Assembly: GCF_014633365.1 (NCBI RefSeq)
Contig: NC_068339.1
Coordinates: 27,599,316-27,663,315 of the forward strand
From: Diospyros lotus
Taxonomy: Eukaryota > Streptophyta > Magnoliopsida > Ericales > Ebenaceae
Length of the DNA stretch: 64,000 nucleotides
Direction of reading: 5' to 3'
Below the pieces are notes generated by a model, which was not told the origin of the DNA, made no database searches, and saw only the letters and a program-made list of their open reading frames with translations. Of this stretch, positions 12,315 to 25,085 are shown in pieces. Numbering within the stretch: the stretch's first letter is position 1; each line of letters starts with the position of its first letter. The position numbers and the translations under genes are program-made.

Positions 12315-13284
12315 CTACCCATTTACTTTGAATGCACTAGTGGCTTCGCTATGAACGTTAACTACTCCATAAGGATACATTCTTGTCACCATGAATGGCC
12401 TAGACCACCTAGACCGAAGCTTGCCAGGAAACAATTTCAACCATGAGTTAAAAAGGAGTACTTGTTGCCCAATCTCAAAATTTCTCTTCAAGATATGCTT
12501 ATCATGCCAATACTCAGTCTTTTCTTTGTAGAGCTTGGCATTCTCATAAGCATTCAACCTAAACTCTTCCAACTCACTCAATTGTAATGATCTCTTCTCT
12601 CCCGCAGCCTTCAAATCCATGTTTAGCTCTTGAATAGCCAAATATGTTTTGTGCTCCAACTCAACTAGTAGGTGGCAAGACTTCCCAAAGACTAGTCTAT
12701 ATGGTGACATGCCTAAAGGTGTCTTGAAAGCTGTCCAGTATGCCCAAAGTGCATCATCCAATTTGGTAGCCCAATCTTTCCTTGAACGGCTCACAGTTTT
12801 TTCCAGAATTTGCTTTAGCTCCCGGTTGACTAGTTCCACTTGCCCATTCGCTTGTGGATGATAGACGAGTGCAACCTTGTGTGTTACTCCATACTTGCTT
12901 AACAATGTATCAAAAGACCTGTTATAGAAGTGAGAACCTTTATCACTAACAATGGCTCTAGGAACTCCAAATCTAGAAAAGATGTTCTTCTTCATAAATT
13001 TCATCACCACCCGAGAGTCATTTGTTTGGGTCGGAATAGCTTCAACCCACTTGGAGACATAGTCCACAACGACTAGAATGTACTGATTGTTGAAGGATAA
13101 TGGAAACGGCCCCATGAAATCTATTCCCCACACATCAAACAGCTCCATCTCCATCATATTAGTCAAAGGCATCTCATTCCTTTTTGTGATGTTACTCATT
13201 CGTTGACATCTGTCACAACTAACCACATACTGCCTAGCATCTTGGAACATGGTTGGCTAATAAAACCCAGACTGCCATATCTTT
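12315..13284 (-). pseudogene. Athila integrase (C-terminal two thirds)
   Basis: A 311-residue open frame encodes the integrase of a Ty3 Athila element, which inserts reverse-transcribed DNA into chromosomes. The second half of the H2C2 zinc finger (CDRCQ) is followed by the catalytic core with all three acidic residues: GIDFMGP (first Asp), SDKGSHF (second Asp) and GQVELVNRE (Glu). A C-terminal region with WSRPF follows. This is the best-preserved retroelement domain in the window. It is still a pseudogene: upstream of the open frame a Trp codon has become TAG (SGFY.PTMF), and the N-terminal half of the domain is separated from it by the solo LTR at 13290-15749. Confidence 0.9.
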
Positions 13285-13289
13285 GCCAC

Positions 13290-15749
13290 TGTAATACCCG
13301 GTATTAAATAATAAGAGAATTTTTGAAGATATGGGTCAAAAATGATATTTAGCAAAGTTTCGGGCCTAAGTGCGATATTCAAAACTTAAACGAAAGAGGA
13401 ATGACTAAGTTAAGATGAGCCAATTGACGAGAAATGGCACAATTAGATGATATTTGATAAAAATCAGGGATTTTCAAAGGTTTGAAGTCAAAAGCACGCA
13501 ATTAGGAGAGTTCGGGCAAAAGTGCAGATTTTGCAAAATATCAGAGGGAAGTCGAATCGACGAATTTTTCAAAAATTCCAAAAGGAAATGGAAAATATAG
13601 AACTTGAGGGCCATTGTGGAAGTGTTAGAAAGTCCAGGGGTATCTAAGAAAGGGAGGAAATTCAATTAAAAGAAGGTTGGGGGCTAAAATGCAATTTTTG
13701 TAAAGTTCTTGGTGTGAAACCGACCGGCCGCCGGCGGTCGCTTCTGGGGCATCGGGCAGGTCGCCCGGAGGCTCTAGGCTAGCCTCCAGACGATGATGGT
13801 CTCGTTGGGAGCTTCCATTGGCCGGAAAATGGTGTGATTTGATCGGAAATCATGGCCAAAAGATTTTCGATTTGGCCGGATCTTTCGGGGGCTTAGGCTC
13901 GCGATTTGGTGCTTCTTAATTGGTTTAGAAGCTAGATCTAGGGTTAAGGGGATAAGGGCAACCGATCTATGGTGGAAAATCGGGTCGAGAGAGGGTATAA
14001 ATAGACGTCAAGAGGCCGAGGGTTTTCTTCAAAATCGAGAGAAATTCAGGGCATTCGGGCTTGAATCGAGGCACAAGGATAAGGGGCTTTTGTTCTTAGT
14101 GTTCTAAGGATCGATTCTGGAAATTTTGGGGGCGTTTGGTGTAGAAATGGAGGGGTTTTAGAAGCTTGGCCGGAAAAACGAACCGCCGCCGCCGCGACCA
14201 GCAACTCGCTTTTAAACCTACCTCCGGCCACTTTTTCCGACGAACAAGGGCACCATTGAGGTCGCCTTGAAGAGATCTACAAGCCCCTATAAGAATTTAG
14301 GGCATTGGACGTCGCCGGAATCGGGGAAGACGACCGGAGAAGAAGACTGTGCGGCGGTGCGTGGCTCCCACTCGCGGGACCTCTGGGTGATGCGTGAGGG
14401 CGCGTGAGGTATGATTTTTATGTGTTTTTAATTTCATAATTTAGGTAAAATTATTCTAGGAATTATCATGGAAAAATATTTTGTGAAAATTGATGTTAGG
14501 TATTTTTAATGAATTTCCGAAGGTAGAAATGTTTGAAAATTAAATAAAAATAGAGAAAATTGTGGAAAAATAGAAATGTTGATTCCAAAGGTCTTAAATG
14601 GTGAAATAGGAATCAATTGGGTCATTGGAAGAAGAATTACACAATTTTTAAGGTGTGGCACGTTTTTCGAGGCGAAATCCAGACTTTTTCGAATTGAGGT
14701 GAGTGGTTTGATTTTAGCCTTACCTTGACTCGAAAGTATTTTTAAGTGCTTTTGGTGAGTTCTTGTGAGTAATTATACCCTCCTAGACTTAGCTTATTTT
14801 ACAAGGCTTTTACTTACATTCGTTGTGTCGATATTCACTACATTACATTAACTGTTTATTTTTAAAATATTGGTGCATGGCGTGTAAATTTTCATATCAT
14901 GTGGGGTCAAGTCTAATTGCATCGTTGGGTCCGTATGGGGAGGTATGGGGTCTACTTGAGATTGGGACAATGTTAATCCAGGTGAACGGGTGTCACACTG
15001 GGGCACTCGAGGGAATAATGTTAAACCAGGTGAATGGGTGTCACGACGGTGCACCCGAGGGATTAACGTTGGACCAGGTGAACGTGTGCCACAGTGGGAC
15101 ATTCGAGGGATTAAGCATGTCAGGGTGATATCTCGAGTTAGACGTGTCCTGCATGTTGTCGTATAGTATGCCATGCTCGTATGTCTTTCATGCATTGTAT
15201 AACTGTTTCATACCTTCACTTAGATGGTTTATCATCTAACATGGGTTATGCCCCTGGAACATTCAACGTTCCAGTCAGGGACAGTAGCGAGGTCGAGGAC
15301 ACGACCGATGAGCCAGTGGTGTTTGTTTGATAGTTGTTGTTGTTGTATTATTTTGGAAGCATTGATGTTATATATCGCTTGACGATGTTGTAATAATTTT
15401 GATGTTGTATACATATGACGGTATGGGAACATTTTGGTGTGTAACACATGATAGGCCACGTCATTTTGATTAATTAAGTATTTTGCTGTGTTTATATTGT
15501 CTCGTTCGGTTAAGATTTGTTATTGTTAACTAAACGAGTAAAACTGGAACTCTCAGAGTATATATCTGCATGTGGAGATTGTTCTTAAGATCACCGCGGG
15601 TGCCGGCTGTAGTTTTACGATGAGTGTTTCATCTGCATGTGAAGATTGTGCTCACAGGCGCCGCGAGTAACAGGCTTGAAAAAAAAAAAAAAAAAGAAAC
15701 CCTGGGAATTTTCTTATAGTGACACGCCTGTATAGGGCGGGGTGTTACA
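13290..15749 (+). mobile_element. Tekay-type solo LTR inserted in Athila integrase
   Basis: The element starts TGTAATACC and ends GGGTGTTACA, and is flanked by identical 5-bp duplications GCCAC (13285-13289 and 15750-15754). It is 2460 bp long with no internal coding region, so it is a solo LTR. A TATA box is seen near 13997 (gggtataaatag). Around 14985-15110 three copies of a 56-60-bp motif ('ccaggtgaacgggtgtcac') occur in tandem. Removing it rejoins the Athila integrase reading GGHFSTPKTVA with KIWQSGF, which confirms the insertion point. Confidence 0.92.
14972..15112 (+). repeat. Short tandem repeat in the Tekay solo LTR
   Basis: Three imperfect units of roughly 55-60 bp each contain 'caggtgaa(c/t)g', a TG(C/T)CAC word and a CGAGGGA end. 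They lie in the downstream part of the LTR. Confidence 0.6.
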
Positions 15750-15754
15750 GCCAC

Positions 15755-16563
15755 CGTCTTGGGGGTACTAAAATGTCCACCACACTCTAAGGAATGGAAA
15801 TGATCAAGGATATCTCAAATCTCCTCTTCTGGCACACATCTTCTAATCATGCCATCAACTCAATGCTTGTATAACAATGACTCTTCCCAGAAATATTGTT
15901 TCGCATCCCACAAGAACTTTTTCTTTTGATGGTAACTCATGCCAAGAGGAATAATGCCACTCACCAGATAATTTACTAAATCGGCATACCATGGAACCAT
16001 TGATAGTGCTAGTAATTGCTCATCGGGGAAGTAATCATTGATTGGCACCTCGTTGGCTTGAGACTGCACCTCCAATCTAGACAAGTGATCTGCCACCACA
16101 TTTTTCATGCCTTTCTTGTCCCAGATGTCAATGTCAAATTCTTGCAACAATAAAACCCACCGGATCAGACGTGGTTTGGCATATTTCTTGGTTAACAAGT
16201 ACTTGATTGCTGAATGGTCCGTATACACGATCACCTTGGAACCTACAAGATAAGATTAGAATTTATAGAAAGCAAACACAACAGCAAGCAATTCTTTTTC
16301 AGTAGTTGCATAATTCAACTGAGCATCATTTAAAACTCTACTAGCATAATAAATAACATGCAACTTCTTGTTTCTTCGTTAACCAAGAACACCTCCCAAA
16401 GCAAAATCGCTTGCATCACACATTAATTCAAATGGCAAGCTCCAATCTGGCGGTGCCATGATAGGTGCTAACACCAACTCTTTTTTCAACCTATTGAAAG
16501 CATTTAAACAATCAATATCAAAATCAAAGACAACGTCCTTATTCAACAGGTTACACAAACCCC
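15755..16563 (-). pseudogene. Athila RT end, RNase H and integrase zinc finger start
   Basis: The minus strand reads CNLLNKD, then FELMCDASDFALGGVLG (first RNase H Asp), YATTEKELLAVVFA (Glu helix), [12 protein letters not shown] (Asp) and VVADHLSRL (last Asp), then GGHFSTPKT (first part of the H2C2 zinc finger). Stops interrupt it after GGVLG and at FYKF.SYL. It continues into 12315-13284 once the solo LTR is removed. The missing part upstream (main RT, protease, gag) is deleted at about 16563. Confidence 0.85.
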
Positions 16564-18376
16564 TTAAAACCTATACCAAACCTTCCCAAATTCTCTAGAA
16601 ACACTCCCTAGACCCCTAGGAACAAAATCCCTATGCTCTCAACACTCGATTCTTGTTAAAACACCTCGAATTGCCTTTGATTTTTGTATGAAACCCTTGG
16701 CCCTGTGAACCCTATTTATACCCAATTTCCACTAAATTTATGACCATACATAAGCTTTCTTGGTCCCCAAGATTTGAATCTTCATCATTATGAGCCTCGA
16801 ATCAAGCTAAATGAGGATAAAAACCCTCTAAAACCTCCAGCCAGATTTTCAATTATTACAAAATCAATTTTTCGTCCTATCATCGTCGATCTTGGCCAGT
16901 AACCTTGGCCACTTGAACCATCATGGCCTGGAGAGAAATATTGTGCCCCTTGGAAGCCCCGTTGGCAGTGGTTGCAAAGTTGGCTGGTGGTTTTTCAGTT
17001 TTCACACCTATTTTTTTAGTTTTGCACTATCACCTCCTAACTTTTGGTGTTTCACACTTCTGCCCTTATATCTCAAACCCTTGGTTTTTCACTTATTCCA
17101 TTAGACCCCACAAGTTTAGGATGTCTTATTACACTCTCGAAATCTTAGAAAGACCCTCATTTTGACCACCCTCGGTCAAATTTTAGATTCTATACTTTGG
17201 CCCAAATGCCCCTAATCGCTTATTTGATCCTAGATTTCCATGAATCTCTTGGTTTTGTAAATCGCTAACTCTTTGGACATTTTTACCCCCTCCCCCCAAG
17301 TTTCGTTTTGGTATGGTCACTTACCTTTTTGTTCATGTTTTGAAATTTACACATTTGCCCTTAAGTATGATAAACTACATTTAGACCCAAAAGATTTCTA
17401 AAATACTTTTGATATAAAATTTCAGGTATTACAAATAGAAAGAAAGTGTCAATGGGCTCCTACATGCCAATGTCAATTATTGTTGTAACCAGAAAACTAT
17501 AACAATAGAAATTTGTAAAGAGGGAAAGTTGAGCCGAGGCAGAGCGAGGTTGACAGCTAGTAGGAGCCTGCTGGCAAAGATAGGCGTCAGGTATCTTCGG
17601 TCCTCAATGCACTGATCGGGGTCATAGACGGACCTCTGAGGGTACCTTCGGTATTGCTTGGGACTGACCTCCTGAGTGCTTGGGGCACATCTGCACTCAC
17701 AAGAACGAGTTAGAAGGCACGCGGGGATTCCTCATCCGCGTATGCCCTCCGATGCTTAAGTCAGTCCTGATAGCAGAGAAGAGTAATAAACAACACTATT
17801 ATTGAACATAAGATGATCGTACCTTACCTGGTCAGAGAGGTTGACCACGGTACTGTCACACGGTGCCGGGAATAGACATGCACGTCAGTAGCAATCGAAA
17901 GGGCTTAAGAGGAATCCCTCTCGGAGAGCCAGACATCTTAAGGGGTCTTCTGGGAGATCGTGGGCCTCACGGCAAGCTGCTGAAGCAGGGTCTCAGTCCC
18001 TAAGGGACCTGCCTGGGCACAGCTTCGAACTTAATGGGAGATAGCTTGAGGTGGTACTTACTTAACCACTATTCCCTTAAGGACACATAGCCCTCTTCGG
18101 ACATAAACATATCATATTATATTCTACAAAAATTGCCATGGGGGGCATTATATAAACATTAAGTATATGCATAAGCATTATATATATGTATTTTCGTGCA
18201 TACATAATGGGATATAAGGACTTGAGGGTTATCATATCCTCGCCATGGGCCAATCTATCTGGCTGCCACGTTTATAAATTAGCCAACATACAATACATAT
18301 AGATAGATATATATGTATATGCCTTACATAGCCACCAGACTCATACATGCTATATATATACATCCATATATACATA

Positions 18377-18960
18377 CTAATGGTGGGAGAGAAACATAGG
18401 GAGTGGGGGAAGAGGCCTTAGCCCAAGGCCTTCCCGAGAGAAAGGTCTCTTGGGAAGGCCTCTTGGGAGGGACTCTTCCTGAGAGAGAGAGACGGACGCG
18501 AGGGGCGGCCAAGGCTTGCCGAGAGCTTGAGGAAAGGCATGGCGGAGGCGCTGTTGAAGGAGGAACATAGTAGCATTTTCGAGAGACTCTGCGGGAAGAA
18601 GACGAGGCCGAGAGAGATGCAACGGCGCGGGACTCACCAAGAGATCATGGGCGGGAGAGAGGACAAATAGCCGTTGGGAGCTCCATCCCCAGAAGAGAAT
18701 GAAGCTGCAGAGAGGCTTTCCGCAGGAGCTCGTCTCCAAAAGAGATGCGAACAGAGGCGATGTTGCTGAGAGGAAGCACGACCACTTGCCGAGGGGAATG
18801 TGGCTCTCTCCGAGAGAGCTGCTGCCATTGCCGAGAGAAACAAAGCTCTCTGAGATAGCTTGGGCTTGCCGAAAGAAATGGAAACCTTCTTCGGGAGCTA
18901 CCAAGAGGAAGAAATCCTATCCGAGAAAGGAAGATCTCTCTCGAAGAGAGAATGGCAGAT
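18377..18960. repeat. GAGA-palindrome-rich segment
   Basis: Many copies of CCGAGAGA, CTCTCTGAGA and CTCTCGAAGAGAG-like words are clustered here. They resemble the words in the Tat LTR at 31122-31956. The resulting open frames on both strands are low-complexity shadows, not genes. Confidence 0.5.
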
Positions 18961-19171
18961 AACCATTTTAGAAGCTGCTGGGGGACCTCTTACTCCTTTG
19001 TCTTCTTCTCCATTTATATCCTTGGCTCTTTGGTTTATTACACTATCACCCCCTAAGCTTTGCCTACTTACACTTTGGCCCTTGCTCATGCTTCTTTGGC
19101 TATTCGACCACGATTTTTTTTAGGAAAACGTGTCCCTGCTCGAGACCACGTTTGGGATTCGCTTGCCTTGG

Positions 19172-19267
19172 CCAAAATACCCCTAGGTGCCAAATGACTA
19201 AAATACCCCTAGATGCCTAATGACCAAAATGCCCCTAGGCGCCTAATGACCAAAATACCCCTAGGTG
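19172..19267. repeat. 26-bp tandem repeat, about 3.7 copies
   Basis: Units begin at 19172, 19198, 19224 and 19250 (last one partial). Each contains the palindrome CCTAGG inside ACCCCTAGG and ends ..AATGA. If the surrounding sequence is a minus-strand LTR, the array lies about 160 bp upstream of its TATA-like box. Confidence 0.85.
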
Positions 19268-20040
19268 GATGCTCCAAAATTCTATGGCACAACAATCATT
19301 TTCCCAAAACGAGGGAGAGAGAGCCAGATGGTGGCCGTGAGAAGGGTGGTCGGCAGCTAGGGCTACAGTGTTCAGATAGGGACAAGCGGGTGGTCGGAGG
19401 GTTGGGGTCGACGGTGTCTACGAGAGGGAGAATGAGAGAGAGAGACAGAAGGAAAGAGATAGTTTTGGGTCTTTAGGGTTTGCGTCATTTGGGTCATTTA
19501 TCAGATAGGCAAATTGGTCATTTTAACATATTCTGTAACCCTTTTCTATACAAATAACATAACTTCAATTTAATAAAATTAGTGCACAGTCGATAATTTT
19601 GATTTCATGGAATATGTATTAAAGTTTTGTGAAATTACTGATCATCCAAATATTATCAACATTAAGGGAGTACCGCAGCTAGCCACCACGGATGTCCACC
19701 TTTTCCGTCGCTAATAACATTGCAACCCAATCTCTTCTCTTCCTCCGCCAAAGGTCATCGGAAACCATCTATCCGCGAGCTTCCATCTTCTCTGACCAAA
19801 TTTGCTAGAAACCAGCGAGTCCCAACCCTCTCACTTTCGTTGCTAGCCACCACGATAGTCTGCCTCCTTCATTGCTAGAAACAACCCGACCGAGCCTCTC
19901 TTCTTCCTCCAATTGTTCGCCACCACGATCATCCTCTTCTGCCTTTATCAGCCCGCCCTTTACAGCCAGCACCACTGCAAGCCACCATTTTCTCTCTTCC
20001 ATTGTCGAGTCATTGTTGGGTTTCAATCTTCTTTACGTAA

Positions 20041-20230
20041 TTCTTTTTACATAAAGAAGGATAAAAATAATGATTTATATATATATATATATATTTGATA
20101 ATGATAAGATTATTTGAAATTAAATAAATTTTTGGAATTTAAATAATTTTTATGTAAAGAAGGCTAAAAATAATTATTTTTATATCTATTGGATAATTAT
20201 ACGATTATTTAGAATTAAATAATATTTTTA
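20041..20230. repeat. Tandem duplication of about 105 bp
   Basis: The sequence 'taaagaagg(a/c)taaaaataat' followed by an AT tract and 'gattattt(g/a)(a/g)aattaaata' occurs twice in succession (about 20052-20130 and 20153-20222). The first copy holds an (AT)n run at 20078-20095. Confidence 0.6.
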
Positions 20231-20929
20231 TAATATAAAGAGTATTTTGATCAAATTATTTCATTTCATCAAAATAAAAGCATACCAAACATAATAATAT
20301 AATAAAATGGTCATTTCATTCTTCCCTATACATGGCTATTCTCGTTTCATTTCCTATTTCCATTCCCTCCCCCCTTTTCTTTTCAGCGGCACCAAACATA
20401 ACCTTAAGCTGACAATGCTGGCTGTAGCGAGGAAGAGTAACAGAGTAAACTTCTTGGATAATATATCAAAAACACAATTATGGTAATTAGGTAGTAGGTG
20501 GCGGTTTGTTTGAGACATGAAATAAATTTCAAGCCTGATAATTTGACCGTCGCAGCATCTTAGTTTTGGTGCACCCACATCCACATTCCTACCTTTATTT
20601 TTCTTCTCTAAATTCACATTTCTAAAATTTATTTATTTTTATTTATTAAAAACACTGCCAGACTAATTTGAGGGTTAATTATCAAATCTTAATCTCATTA
20701 AATAGGATTAATTATCTAAATTTTTAGAGGTAGCTAATTAAGTTTGGCCCAAATCGTTAGTAGTTTGATTTGATTTATTTTTCAAAAAGTGATTTGATTT
20801 GAAAATTTTGAGAAAAATTTTACATTCTATAAACACGATTTTCAATGATCTACTTAACTTAAAACTTCTAAATTCTATAATGTTCTTCCATATATATCAC
20901 AAATTGAATATTCATTTTTTTCCTTTATC

Positions 20930-21240
20930 TCATCTATTAAAGTAGTATTTATTAAAATGAGTAAAATAAGATTGTATTAAGATAATATTGAAATAGTTCA
21001 AACAAATATATGAAATTATCAAGATAAGAGAAGTATTTCAAAATTTTTATCAAATTATTTGTTAAATTTTTTAAAATTCATTGAAGGACATATGCATCAT
21101 TTTTTTCTTATCTGTAAGGTTCAAGATATACTTATATTGAGGGGGGAGATAAGCATATATGGAAAATGTCAGATAAGAAGTCACGTAACTTCTCTTTCAA
21201 GAATTGCCAAATAAGTTTAATAAATATATTAGAAATGACA
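20930..21240 (-). repeat. AT-rich dispersed repeat, copy 1
   Basis: The reverse complement resembles parts of 60260-61090: a 'ttaacaaa..aat' block, 'ttatcttgataattt', 'atttattaaactta' and 'gtgacttcttat' occur in both. No coding capacity. It may be a non-autonomous DNA transposon, but ends could not be defined for this copy. Confidence 0.4.
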
Positions 21241-22791
21241 AAAATCTATAATATTTTCTATATCTTATCTTTTTTGATCTATACTTAGTTAATAACATTA
21301 CCTAAAGGGCTAATGTCTTAGTATTCTCTACATATTCTAACGCCCAATAATTAATGCATATTTTATTAATGTATTTGCATTTTCTCTAATTAAAGCCCTC
21401 CATATACATGGATTTTATCCTAAGTTTTTTTTCCCCTAAATCTATAAGCGTTGTATGTACATAAATCCTCATATATGTTATTATCTCTATATATTTCTAG
21501 TAAGTGTCTCAAGAAGAAGATATATAGAGCTTAGCTAGCTTTCTTGGTTTCTCTTCTCAATCGACATTCACTTAATCATTTTTTCCAAGAATTTCACAAT
21601 GACTCGTTAACTCAATTATTCCTTAATAATTTTATAGTAAATGTTAAAAGGACTTGAAGGGAAGGAAGGAGAAGGCTTCAAAAATTATCATCTTTAATAT
21701 AATGGGTTTAACTCATACTATAGGAAAATATTTTTTGTACAAATACAAATAATTAGGTTATCGAGAGAATGATCGAAGGCGTTAAATGATAAAAATGCTT
21801 TTACCCAATTTGCTGTTGTCGCCTCTAGATAAAATCCAAGTTTTTTCTGTTTGCGACGCTTTGGTGATCGATGATGAAATTCAATTTATAAAGTTCAATT
21901 TGATCATTGAATTTATCATTTCGTTGGTACATATAACATGGTCCCTATATATATATATGTGTGTGGTGTGATTAAATGTGTTGAAATTTTGATTTGAAGT
22001 TGAAGAACAAGTCGATATATCGAATTTAAAAATCCAATATGGTGCAGGACTGAACACATTTTGATACGGTCTTCAATCTAGACCTTTGAAAAAAATCAAT
22101 TCTGATTGATGGATCTTAATTTTGAATTGAAGTAAAAAGTTTAACTTAATTATTTTACATTAATATAAGTATAAGGATTATACGTATATATATGTGTGTG
22201 TTTGTTGCTGGCTACTTGTTGGACTAGTGATGTTGCTTTTATCCTCTCACTTTTGGTTTGTATTAATTCTTAATTAGTAATTGGTATTTGAGTATTAATT
22301 TGGAATATATGGTTTTAGTGAGGTTGCTTGCATTAGGTATTATGTTTTATTGTGGTGTTCTTGATGTACTGGATTTTGTTGGCCTTGCTTTAGTTTTATT
22401 AATAATATTTTCCTTTTAGTTTATCACAAAAAATGAGTGTTCGTACTTTTTAGAGTAATATTAGATTTTTTTTAGTTTTGTTGGGGTTAATTTTATGTGT
22501 GGTACTATATATTAATAGAGAATTTTTTTTTTTAATTTTACAATTGGAAAGAGATGTTATTGTTTGTTATTTATTTATTTATTTATTTTTCATCGTAGAT
22601 TCATTAAAGCTTCATTGAAGCTAGAGGCAAATGACCCATAAACAACAAAATGGAAGGCCAGAAAGGGAACATAGAGACCTAAAACTACATATGGGAGAAG
22701 CAAACTCCCAGAACTAGATGACGACTCAAAGTTAGAGGGCACAAATTGTTAATGATGTGTCCGAATATTAGTGATGGAAAAAGAAACATGA

Positions 22792-23174
22792 ATCATAACA
22801 ACAATAACATATCTATTATTTGCACAACAGAAGTTTAATCACAATAGTTGTATTACTGGTCACAAGTAAAATCACAAAATGGAAATCACTCTTGAGTCAT
22901 AGCCTAAAAATCTTTAGAGGAAATCTGAGAAGAAAAAAAATTATTTTCCAACCAACTCCAACATTTGTTTTTTTTTTTTACAATTGTGAGAGAAAACTAT
23001 TTTATCTGCAGTTTATGAGAAGAATTGATATTATTCCATCTTCTCCACATATAGAGGAAGTGGACAGTTTTCTATAGTTATCGCCAGATCCACAAATGGA
23101 TCTGGTTATTTGATCCAAAACCCTTTATAGGCAACCCGACCTGAATCCTAGACCCAGATCTGGGTTCACGTTTT
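22792..23174 (-). repeat. Copia 3' LTR
   Basis: It matches 30661-31064 along its length (for example 'gaaatcac', 'tttagaggaaatctgagaag' and 'aaatggatctggttattt'). The right boundary is approximate because the two LTRs diverge in the last 20-30 bp. Confidence 0.8.
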
Positions 23175-24025
23175 ATATTCATAATTATATTTAATCATTG
23201 AGATAAATATAAGATAAATATAATTGGTCGACCAATGAATACAAAAGTTATGATGACTTGAAATGATTTTTCCTCTTTTCTCGATTCTCTCAATTTTTAG
23301 TTAACTTGTTTTTCCAATATGTTCCAGCTAATCGAATCAATCATAACCATTTAGCAACATATCAAGATAGAAAACATTAAACCAAAAAACTTTGAGAACA
23401 TACTAGGAGTTATCAAAGGGCACTTAGTGAGATCACAAATGATCTCAAGGACTCACACTATCAAAGTTGAGATCAGAACTTTGATTATCCTTATCGATCG
23501 ACTTTGTGCATATGTGGTATGAAAACACATATTACGGTGTTTTCTCCTTTCCCTTAGAGCGTATGACTTATTCCAAATACCGTACAGATGATAGATTAAA
23601 CATACATACATAATGTTTAACCTTGAGTTCACATCTACTCACTTTTAAACAGAACTCACATCTAGCATTCAAGATAGATATTGTGATATTTAAAATCACT
23701 TCATTATCTATTTCAAGAATGAGACATTCTCTTACTAGAGCGATATCATGTATTTTAAGTTTGAGCTCTATTTTATTATCATCTAGATAATAAAACTTAA
23801 AATACTATCTCATCTCCATTCCACAAAGTAATGGAGGTAACTGCCTGTGTGAGAAGGCTAGTCTTTTATCTGTCTATCATACTTTGTGTCAAAATTTATG
23901 CACAGAACATAAATCTACATGTATGATATATAACAAATATATGAATAGAAAATCATAAATTTATCATTAAATGATGAAACTTGTACAAATAAACATGTTT
24001 GGGAAATGATGAATATAGGTGTACA
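23175..24025 (-). other. Copia 3' untranslated stretch
   Basis: About 850 bp lies between the RNase H end and the 3' LTR. It is AT-rich with no ORF or clear polypurine tract, unusually long for a copia element. Confidence 0.5.
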
Positions 24026-25085
24026 TTAACATCTATGCAAACCCAGTGTTTTTACATGCCTATCAAAAACTTCTTTTGAAATAGGCTTCGTCAGAGGATC
24101 CACTACCATATTTTGTGTAGAAATGTACTTCATGTTCACTTCATTATGTGCCACCATATCTCTCACAAAATTATACTTGATATCTAAATGTTTTGTTTTT
24201 CCATGATATTTGGGGTCCTTTGTATATGGTATTGTTGCTTGATTGTCACAATTGACTAACACTAGGCTAATAGCATTCTTATATATCCCCAAATGATCCA
24301 TGAACCATTTTAACCAAACGGCCTCTTGTACAACTATTGAAAATGCTAGAAATTCAGCCTTCATTGTGGATTAGGCTATACAGGATTGTTTCTTACTACT
24401 GCATGATATAGCACCATTATTAAGTAAGAAAACATATCCAAATGTGGATTTCCTTTCATCCATGTCTCCTCCCCAATGAGCATCAGTGTAGTCTTCCAAA
24501 TGTAGATCCTTTCCTTGATAACACCATGAATAATCAACTGTGCCTTTTAGATATATAAGTATCCGCTTCACTGCTTTCCAATGTGCTGGCCCTGGATTAG
24601 ATTGATACCTACTTACTAGCCCAACGACATAAGATATATTAGGTCTAGTACACATCATAGTATACATTAGACTTCCAACCACAATTACAAAAGAAACTTT
24701 ACTCATTTGTTCCTTTTCTTGTGGAGTTTTGAGACATAATTTCTGGCTCAATATTTCACCTTTTGATATAGGAGTATCAAAGGGCTTACAATTTTGCATA
24801 TTAAATTGTTCAAGAATCTTATGAATATGTGGCTCTTGAGAAAGAGACAATAATCTCTTTGAACGATCCCTTGAAATCTTAACTCCAAGGATATATGTAG
24901 CTTCACCCATGTCTTTCATTTCAAAATTGGATGACAACCATCCTTTTATATGATTGACATACTCCTTATCATTTCCAGCTATTAATATGTCATCTACATA
25001 TAAAGATAAGATCACAAACTTATCTTTCGATCTCTTCGTATACACACAGTGATCTTCATTTATCATATTGAAATCATACAACATG
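24026..25085 (-). pseudogene. Copia RT C-terminal part and RNase H
   Basis: RT resumes at 25085 after the nested LTR, with LYVDDILIAG holding the intact YVDD catalytic pair, then MKDMGEATYILG, RPNISY and YLKGT, the usual copia RT to RNase H order. RNase H shows DAHWGGDMDERKST and, after one stop (CIA.STMKAEF, TAG at 24371-24373), EAVWLKWF and NMVVDPLTKP. The single in-frame stop and the insertion upstream disable it. Apart from these, this half is nearly full length. Confidence 0.9.

Larger units (their letters stand above)
9531..16563 (-). mobile_element. Truncated Athila element
   Basis: On the minus strand this holds, 5' to 3', the end of RT, RNase H, the integrase zinc finger and core, a 1.2-kb untranslated stretch, a polypurine tract and a 3' LTR. 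The 5' LTR, gag, protease and most of RT are absent. The break lies near 16563, directly against Tekay LTR sequence, and probably arose by a deletion that also removed part of that LTR. Integrase is interrupted at 13285-15754 by a solo LTR. Confidence 0.8.
7051..17433 (-). mobile_element. Tekay-type solo LTR expanded by nested insertions
   Basis: On the minus strand the LTR begins TGTAATACC (at 17433) and ends GGGGTGTTACA (at 7051). The five bases outside each end are identical: AATAG at 7046-7050 and at 17434-17438. The LTR survives as three pieces: 16564-17433 (5' third with a TATA box near 16725), 9046-9530 (middle) and 7051-7393 (end). The joins between pieces match the order of the solo LTR at 13290-15749. 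No internal region belongs to it, so it is a solo LTR from unequal recombination. About 0.5 kb of LTR equivalent is missing where the Athila insertion lost its 5' part. Confidence 0.8.
17439..19560 (-). mobile_element. Probable further Tekay-like LTR
   Basis: On the minus strand there is a TATA-like box near 19005-19015 (gatataaatgg) preceded by 'agggggtgatagtg', a motif shared with the Tekay LTR piece at 16564-17433. Downstream come a GC-rich leader-like part with CGAGAGA words, an AT-rich part near 18100-18300, and a GC-rich end. No coding region is seen. The exact ends and any target duplication could not be fixed. 17481 (TGTTGTAACC) is a possible end. Confidence 0.4.
19561..22791. other. 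AT-rich intergenic sequence
   Basis: No gene or domain is recognised. 19680-20030 is CT-rich with short open frames that look spurious. 20280-20410 has 'accaaacataa' words often seen at ends of small transposons, but no bounded element was found. 21400-21800 has several TATA-like words without a following gene. Confidence 0.4.

Noticed and set aside
18377..18962. A 175-codon minus-strand frame and several others
   Set aside because: All arise from repeated CCGAGAGA-type words and are low complexity on both strands.
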